From CBDATA01 sp965202845 (lineage in GTDB: Bacteria > Acidobacteriota > Vicinamibacteria > Marinacidobacterales > Marinacidobacteraceae), in contig OZ241856.1 of NCBI GenBank assembly GCA_965202845.1, positions 1,116,001-1,180,000 on the forward strand: a DNA stretch of 64,000 nucleotides. The letters are read 5' to 3'. The notes beneath the pieces were generated by a model. The model was not told where the DNA came from. It did not search any database and saw only the letters and a program-made list of their open reading frames with translations. The position numbers were made by a program, and so were the translations under genes. Below are positions 59,299-64,000 of the stretch, one piece after another; positions within the stretch are counted from its first letter, which is position 1; each line of letters begins with the position of its first letter.

Positions 59299-60063
59299 AT
59301 GAGACGTCCATACCGGGTTCGCGTCGTCCGCGCCCCCGCCGTCAAGTCGCGGTTGTCCAAGGCGCTCGACGCCATGCTGATCCTGGTCGGACTCGGCGCC
59401 ACCTTCGTGATGTCCGCCGGGATCACCCTGCTGCTCGCCTCTGAGGGCGCGAACCCGCCGGTCCCCGACGTCGTGGGCCTCGATCCGAATCAGGCGGAGC
59501 GGGTTCTGGCCGGCGCCGGACTCCGCATCGCCGAGGCCGGCGCCGAGTTCCACGACGGGATCGCCGCCGGGCGCATCGTCCGCCAGGACCCGGCGGCCGG
59601 ACTTCCGTTCAAGCGGGGACGCTCGGTGCAAGTCTTCCTGAGTCTGGGGCGCACCCTCCTCATGGTTCCCCGGCTGGAGGGGGACAGCCTGGTCGAGGCG
59701 CAGCGGCGGCTGGAGGCCGAGGGATTCCAGCGCGGCCGGGTCTCCGAAATCCCGAACGACGTCCACCCCCAGGGCCGGGTGATCGCGCAGGCGCCGGGTC
59801 CCTACGCCGAAGCGCTCCCCGGCGCTCCGGTTTCGTTGCTGCTCTCGGCCGGATCGGGAAGCGAATCCTTCCTGATGCCCGACTTCATCGGGCGGCGGTA
59901 CGGCGATCTCGCCGATGGCCTCAGCCGCGCTGCGGTCCGGGTCGGCGAGGTGCGCAACGTGGACTATCCGGGGACGCCGCGCGGCACGGTCGTGGACCAG
60001 TCTCCCCGCGCCGGCGAGCGCGTGACCCGCGCGAACCGCATCGTGCTCACCCTGAGCCGCTAG
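59299..60063 (+). CDS. Membrane-anchored PASTA-domain protein
   Basis: 254 residues. A short basic cytoplasmic tail (MRRPYRVRVVRAP), one membrane helix (AMLILVGLGATFVMSAGITLLLA) and three PASTA domains: VPDVVGLDPNQAERVLAGAG, VPRLEGDSLVEAQRRLEAEG and MPDFIGRRYGDLADGLSRAA. PASTA domains bind peptidoglycan or muropeptides. There is no kinase domain, unlike PknB. A stand-alone PASTA protein between rsmB and rpe is a known arrangement in deltaproteobacteria. Confidence 0.9.
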   Translation: MRRPYRVRVVRAPAVKSRLSKALDAMLILVGLGATFVMSAGITLLLASEGANPPVPDVVGLDPNQAERVLAGAGLRIAEAGAEFHDGIAAGRIVRQDPAAGLPFKRGRSVQVFLSLGRTLLMVPRLEGDSLVEAQRRLEAEGFQRGRVSEIPNDVHPQGRVIAQAPGPYAEALPGAPVSLLLSAGSGSESFLMPDFIGRRYGDLADGLSRAAVRVGEVRNVDYPGTPRGTVVDQSPRAGERVTRANRIVLTLSR

Positions 60064-60710
60064 TGGTGCGCATCGCTCCCTCCCTGCTCTCCGCCGACTT
60101 CACTCGGCTCGCCCAGCAGGTCGAGCTGGTGGAGCGCGCTGGCGCCCACCAACTGCACCTGGATGTGATGGACGGCCACTACGTCCCCAACCTCACCTTC
60201 GGGCCGATGGTGGTCCGGGCGGTGCGGAGCGTGACGGCGCTTCCCCTGGACGCGCACCTGATGATCCGGAACCCCGACGCATCCTTTCACGCCTATGTGG
60301 AGGCGGGGGCGAACGCCATCGCGGTCCACCCGGAGACCGCGCCCCACCTGCACAAGACCCTGGACGACATCCGGCGGGCCGGCGCCCGCCCCGGCATCGC
60401 CGTCAACCCGCTGACCCCGCTCGCGACCCTTCCGGAGGCGATCGCGGCGTCCGACTACGCGATCGTGATGTCGGTGAACCCCGGTTGGGGCGGGCAGTCC
60501 TTCATCGAAGGCAGCTTCGACCGGGTCCGGAAGGTGCGCGAGATGGCGGACCGGTTGCGCCCCGGCTACGAAATCATCATCGACGGCGGGATGGACGCCG
60601 CCCGGATCCCGGACGCCCGCGCCGCCGGCGCCGACACCGTGGTGGCCGGTTCGGCGATCTTCGGCGCCCCCGACCCGGCGGCGGCGCTTGGGGAGATGCT
60701 CGCCGCATGA
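60063..60710 (+). CDS. rpe: Ribulose-phosphate 3-epimerase
   Basis: Interconverts ribulose-5- and xylulose-5-phosphate. 215 residues of TIM barrel: IAPSLLSADFTRL, the metal-binding HLDVMDGHYVPNLTFGP, LDAHLMIRNPD, VMSVNPGWGGQSFI and the phosphate-binding IIDGGMDAARIPD and VAGSAIF. Start GTG 60063 shares its G with the previous TAG stop; the stop overlaps bamD by 4 bases. Confidence 0.96.
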   Translation: MVRIAPSLLSADFTRLAQQVELVERAGAHQLHLDVMDGHYVPNLTFGPMVVRAVRSVTALPLDAHLMIRNPDASFHAYVEAGANAIAVHPETAPHLHKTLDDIRRAGARPGIAVNPLTPLATLPEAIAASDYAIVMSVNPGWGGQSFIEGSFDRVRKVREMADRLRPGYEIIIDGGMDAARIPDARAAGADTVVAGSAIFGAPDPAAALGEMLAA

Positions 60711-61486
60711 TTTCCCGCGTTTGGGTCTTCGTCGCCCTGCTCGCGTCCCTGGCCGCCTGCGGCGCGCGGGAATTGACCCAGGTTCCCGCCGGCGCCCAGG
60801 CCGACCGCCGCCTGCTGGCGCTGGGGCAGGAAGCCCTGGAGGAGCGGGACTGGGAGACCGCGCGCACGTACTTCCGCCAGTTGCTGGACAGCTACCCGCG
60901 CAGTCAATTCGCCGGAGACGCCCGTCTCGGGATCGCGGACACCTACTACAACCAGCGGGGCGCCCAGAACGCGCTGCTGGCCACCACCGAATTCCGCGAC
61001 TACCTGACGTTCTTCCCGAACCACCCGCGCGCCGACTACGCCCAGTACCGCATCGCCTACGGGCACTACCGCCGGCGGCGCGGCGCCGACCGCGACCAGG
61101 AGGAGACCCGGCTGGCGGTGGAGGAATTCCAGAAGTTGCTGGACCTGTATCCCAACTCGCGGTACGCGGAGGAGGCGCAGGGGTATCTGACCGAATGTCG
61201 GGACGAGCTGGCGAACGCGATGCTGCAAGTGGCCGAGTTCTACCAGGACCAGCGCGGCTGGTGCCGGGGAGCGATCCCCCGCCTCGAGGAGATTCTCGAA
61301 AGCTGGCCGGAGTTCACCCGCGCCGACGAGACCCGGATGCGGCTGGGGCGCGCGCTCATCGACTGCGGGCGGAAACCCGAGGCGCTGGTCCATTTCCAGC
61401 GGGTCGTCGAGGACACTCCCGACAGCCCGTTTGCGAACGACGCCCGGGAGCGGATCCGCGCCCTGCTCGCCGAACGGGAACCCTGA
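60707..61486 (+). CDS. bamD: Outer membrane assembly lipoprotein BamD
   Basis: 259 residues. The signal peptide (WVFVALLASLAAC) ends in a lipobox, followed by five TPR-like helical repeats: ALGQEALEERDWETARTYFR, YPRSQFAGDARLGIADTYY, FFPNHPRADYAQYRIAYGHY, YPNSRYAEEAQGYLTECRDE and the last pair ending in DSPFANDARERIRAL. Essential scaffold of the BAM complex; its presence shows a true outer membrane. Last gene of the def operon. Confidence 0.93.
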   Translation: MISRVWVFVALLASLAACGARELTQVPAGAQADRRLLALGQEALEERDWETARTYFRQLLDSYPRSQFAGDARLGIADTYYNQRGAQNALLATTEFRDYLTFFPNHPRADYAQYRIAYGHYRRRRGADRDQEETRLAVEEFQKLLDLYPNSRYAEEAQGYLTECRDELANAMLQVAEFYQDQRGWCRGAIPRLEEILESWPEFTRADETRMRLGRALIDCGRKPEALVHFQRVVEDTPDSPFANDARERIRALLAEREP

Positions 61487-61491
61487 CCGAA

Positions 61492-61908
61492 TCAGGGCTT
61501 CCGGCTGCCCGGCCCGATCACCCGGCATCGACGGAGCGCGTCCCCACAGTGCGCCAGCGCCCGCGGCCCCGCCGCCACGACCAGGTCCCCGGCGACCAGC
61601 TCCCGGAGGAGCCAGTCCTCCGCTTCCGGCAGATCGCCGCTTGCAATCGCGATGCCCACCACCGGCCAGCCCGACATCAAGCCGCCGTCGAAACGCGCCG
61701 CCACCATCTTCCGCAGCCCGCCCTCCACCGGACGCAGGCCGAATACATCGACCTGGCCGCGCCGCTTCTCCCCGTGGAGGAACCCGCGGGTTCCGTCGAG
61801 CGCCGCCCGGACCTCAGACCCGAAGAACACTTCGGGCGTCCGGGAGAGCAGACGCCGCCTTCGGTCAACTTGCGGTGGGGAAGATGCGCGCGCGCCGGTA
61901 GTAGACAA
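61492..61908 (-). CDS. Unrecognised small protein downstream of pgsA
   Basis: Up to 138 residues from TTG 61908, which would overlap pgsA by 44 bases; an internal GTG near 61816 (FFGSEVRAALDG) or ATG near 61692 is equally possible. Codons end mostly in G or C, and hydrophobic and charged residues alternate normally (GWPVVGIAIASGDLPEAEDW, LLRELVAGDLVVAAG), which supports coding on this strand. The AEDWLLRELVAGDLVV segment faintly recalls YaiI/YqxD-type proteins, but the rest does not match. No function assigned. Confidence 0.45.
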   Translation of the reverse strand: MSTTGARASSPPQVDRRRRLLSRTPEVFFGSEVRAALDGTRGFLHGEKRRGQVDVFGLRPVEGGLRKMVAARFDGGLMSGWPVVGIAIASGDLPEAEDWLLRELVAGDLVVAAGPRALAHCGDALRRCRVIGPGSRKP

Positions 61909-62398
61909 ATCCGGACCAGAGGGTGATGGCGGTGGCGATCCAGAGCCCGAGGATGCCGATCGGCGCGAACGGGGCGTGCCAGGCGCCGAGCAGCACCAGC
62001 ATGACGGCGTAGACTTGCACGTGCATCTTGGCTTTCCCGAAGGAGTTCACCGGGACGCTCTCCCCGCGCTCCAGGGCGATCATCCGCAGCGCGGTCACCG
62101 CGAACTCGCGGCCGACGATGGCGATCGCCACCCAGGTCGGGCTCAGCCCGCGGGCCACCAGGCAGATGAAGATGGTGGAGATCAGGAACTTGTCGGCGAT
62201 CGGGTCCAGCAGGACGCCGAGCGGGGTGACCTGATTCCTGCGACGCGCGAGATACCCGTCCAGCAGGTCGGTGAGCGCGAGGGCCCCGATCAGCAGGATG
62301 CTCGCCAGCTGCCACAGGGGCCATTCCGCGACGAGGAGAACCGCCACCGCCGGCGTGAGTACAATGCGCAGGACGGTGAGCCGGTTCGGAAGGTTCAT
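61865..62398 (-). CDS. pgsA: CDP-diacylglycerol-glycerol-3-phosphate 3-phosphatidyltransferase
   Basis: First committed step to phosphatidylglycerol. 177 residues, the usual size, with about five membrane helices. MNLPNRLTVLRIVLTP is a textbook N-terminus, and the signature is ALTDLLDGYLARRRNQVTPL, continued by GVLLDPIADK. Start ATG 62398 is chosen over the longer TTG 62446. It diverges from the nucleotidyltransferase gene at 62491. Confidence 0.94.
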   Translation of the reverse strand: MNLPNRLTVLRIVLTPAVAVLLVAEWPLWQLASILLIGALALTDLLDGYLARRRNQVTPLGVLLDPIADKFLISTIFICLVARGLSPTWVAIAIVGREFAVTALRMIALERGESVPVNSFGKAKMHVQVYAVMLVLLGAWHAPFAPIGILGLWIATAITLWSGFVYYRRARIFPTAS

Positions 62399-62490
62399 GC
62401 GGTGGGCGTCCGGCCGCTCCCGGCGCCGGGGATAAGAGTGTATCAACGCCGACCGCGCCTCCCGTCCGCTTCCAAATTCCCTGATTTTCC

Positions 62491-63570
62491 ATGAAGGCGG
62501 TCCTGCTGATCGGCGGCAAGGCGGAGCGGATGCGTCCGCTCACCAGCGGGCGCCCCAAGGCGATGACGCCGCTGATGGCCCAGCCCTTCCTGCGGACGCA
62601 GATCGAGCTGTTGCGGGTCGCCGGAATCACCGACATCGTGCTCTGCCACGCGGCGACGCCCCGGCGGATGGCCGCCGTCTTCGGCGACGGCCAGTCGCTG
62701 GGAGCGCGCCTGACCTGGTCCATCGAGAGCCGGCCGCTGGGCACCGGAGGCGCGCTCGGACTCGCCCGTTCCCGGCTCGCCGAACCCTTCGTGTGCCTCA
62801 ATGGGGACATCCTGACCGACTTGGACATCCGGGGACTCGCGGATGCCCGGGAGGCGGCGGGCCCGATGCTCACCCTCGCCGTCACCCGGGTCCGGGACGC
62901 CTCGTCCTACGGAACGGTCCGGACCGGATCCGGATCGACGGTCATCGGATTCGACGAGAAAGCCGCGGCGGCCGGATCTCCGGGAGACATAAGCCTCGGC
63001 GCCTACGCGATGACCCCGGAGATCTTCGATCTGATTCCGCCGGACCGGCCGGTCTCGCTCGAAACCGAAGTGTTCCCGGCGGCGGTCGCCTCCGGGCGCC
63101 GCCGGGTCACCGCCTTTCGGCACGAGGGGTACTTCACGGACGTCGGCGTCCCTGCCCGCTACCTCCAGGCGCACCGGGACGTGCTCGCCGGGCGCATGCG
63201 GATTCCGGGAATGGCCAAGCCGAATCCCGGCGGCCTGATCGTGCATCCGACCGCCGCCGTGCATCCGACCGCCCGACTGATCGGTCCGGGCCTTTTGGGG
63301 CCCGGCGCCCGGGTCGCCGCCGCCGCCACCCTGGGGCCGGGAACGGTGCTGGGCCGGAGAGTGCGGGTGGAGAAGGGGGCGGTCGTCGAGGATTCGGTGC
63401 TGTGGGCCGACACCCGGGTGGGCGAGGGGGCGGTCGTGCGCCATTCGGTGCTCTGCGCCAACGCCTTCATCGGCCCCGACGCCCGGGTGGAGCGGGCGAT
63501 CCTCGGCGACAAGAGCACGATCGCCGCCTCGAGCGCGCTGTCGTGTCCCTCCCTGACGTGCCCCACCTGA
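62491..63570 (+). CDS. Sugar-phosphate nucleotidyltransferase (GDP-mannose pyrophosphorylase-like)
   Basis: 359 residues. The N-terminal nucleotidyltransferase domain has the MKAVLLIGGKAERMRPLTSG loop (GG-x-G-x-RL-type site with substitutions: GGKAERMRPLT), RPKAMTPLM, PLGTGGALGLAR and FVCLNGDILTDLD. GYFTDVGVPARYLQAHRDVL is the sugar site. A left-handed beta-helix of hexapeptide repeats follows (GPGARVAAAATLGPGTVLGR, VGEGAVVRHSVLCANAFIG). The following phosphomannomutase gene overlaps its end, so the pair probably makes GDP-mannose or a similar sugar nucleotide for envelope glycans. Confidence 0.9.
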   Translation: MKAVLLIGGKAERMRPLTSGRPKAMTPLMAQPFLRTQIELLRVAGITDIVLCHAATPRRMAAVFGDGQSLGARLTWSIESRPLGTGGALGLARSRLAEPFVCLNGDILTDLDIRGLADAREAAGPMLTLAVTRVRDASSYGTVRTGSGSTVIGFDEKAAAAGSPGDISLGAYAMTPEIFDLIPPDRPVSLETEVFPAAVASGRRRVTAFRHEGYFTDVGVPARYLQAHRDVLAGRMRIPGMAKPNPGGLIVHPTAAVHPTARLIGPGLLGPGARVAAAATLGPGTVLGRRVRVEKGAVVEDSVLWADTRVGEGAVVRHSVLCANAFIGPDARVERAILGDKSTIAASSALSCPSLTCPT

Positions 63571-64000
63571 CCGCTGCCGAACGCGGTCTCTTCAAGTCCT
63601 ACGACATCCGGGGACCGTCTCCCGTTCCCCTCTCGGCGGCGCTCGCCGGGCGGATCGGGGAAGCGTTCGCCCATTGGCTCGGCGGCGGCGTGGTCGGCGT
63701 GGGCCGGGACATGCGGAAGACCAGCCCCGCGCTGGCGCGGGAATTCGCCGCCGGGCTGCGGCGCGGCGGCGCATCGGTCGCCGACTGCGGCATGCTCGCC
63801 ACCGACGCGATGTGGTTCGCGGTGCAAGAGCGCCAGCTCGACGGCGGCGCGATGGTCACCGCATCCCACAACCCGCCGACCGACAACGGGATCAAGCTGG
63901 TGGCGCGAAACGCCGCGCCGGTCTTCCAGGGCAATGGTCTCCCGCGCATCCAGGAGCTGGTGGACGCCCCGGAACTCCCCGCCGGAGCGAAACCGGCGGC
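63543..64000 (+). CDS. Phosphomannomutase/phosphoglucomutase (N-terminal part, runs off window)
   Basis: About 152 residues visible. FKSYDIRGPSPVPLSAALAG is the family N-terminus, VGVGRDMRKTSPAL follows, and the phosphoserine loop is MVTASHNPPTDNGIKL. Start GTG 63543 overlaps the preceding gene by 28 bases; GTG 63558 is an in-frame alternative giving a 13-base overlap. The metal-binding, sugar-binding and phosphate-binding domains lie beyond the window. Confidence 0.92.
   Translation, partial: MSLPDVPHLTAAERGLFKSYDIRGPSPVPLSAALAGRIGEAFAHWLGGGVVGVGRDMRKTSPALAREFAAGLRRGGASVADCGMLATDAMWFAVQERQLDGGAMVTASHNPPTDNGIKLVARNAAPVFQGNGLPRIQELVDAPELPAGAKPA

Overview
The window is 64 kb of very GC-rich, densely packed bacterial DNA with mostly core and metabolic genes. 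A Gram-negative cell is indicated by BamD, RlpA, several lipoprotein signal peptides and a periplasmic TRAP binding protein. The order def, fmt, (GDPD), rsmB, PASTA protein, rpe resembles deltaproteobacterial-type genomes, but I cannot place the lineage. GTG and TTG starts and 1-4 base stop/start overlaps are frequent. No rRNA, tRNA, CRISPR array, insertion sequence or integrase was seen. No gene-free stretch exceeds about 150 bases; the longest are 32718-32863 and 34646-34794.

Layout. 1-5.7 kb (minus strand): dnaE (3' end cut by the window edge), guaA and a PQQ-type beta-propeller protein. 5.7-12.1 kb (plus): a very large NtrY-like histidine kinase, a small lipoprotein, and a large acidic lipoprotein whose frame is broken by a run of 15 C just after its start codon. 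12.2-14.6 kb (minus): pssA, psd, a YdcH/DUF465 protein and tsaB. 14.6-20.1 kb (plus): mutS and a two-gene TAXI-TRAP importer. 20.1-24.1 kb (minus): a CDP-alcohol phosphatidyltransferase, a Glu/Leu-type dehydrogenase, an alpha/beta hydrolase and an MFS exporter. 24.2-29.8 kb (plus): a HEAT/DUF349 protein and the TrkA/TrkH potassium system.

29.8-35.9 kb is the accessory island. A DUF1156 DNA methyltransferase diverges from a cluster of Rpn-family (PD-(D/E)XK) nuclease genes: two nearly identical full-length copies flank a paralog made only of C-terminal modules. Both full-length copies contain an in-frame internal ATG with a good ribosome binding site exactly where a short C-terminal product would begin. 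This resembles the RpnL/RpnS intragenic toxin-antitoxin arrangement described for E. coli Rpn proteins and is the best candidate here for an anti-phage system.

35.9-49 kb holds a dihydropyrimidinase/hydantoinase diverging from an OPT-family transporter, a stand-alone 3-hydroxyacyl-CoA dehydrogenase, a cupin, RlpA, a diacylglycerol-kinase-like lipid kinase, a PfkB kinase, a DUF2939 protein, a phytanoyl-CoA dioxygenase-like protein with a duplicated tail, a methylmalonyl-CoA mutase-type large subunit, a family-4 uracil-DNA glycosylase and RNase HII. 48.5-53.3 kb is a three-gene operon: disulfide oxidoreductase, TVP38 membrane protein, and a membrane-anchored five-heme cytochrome with TPR repeats. 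53.3-64 kb: a CopA-like ATPase diverging from def-fmt-GDPD-rsmB-PASTA-rpe-bamD, then pgsA, a sugar-phosphate nucleotidyltransferase and the start of a phosphomannomutase.

A window-wide feature is that many leading genes lack a Shine-Dalgarno sequence and have a TANNNT hexamer 6-11 bases before the start codon, which suggests leaderless transcripts.
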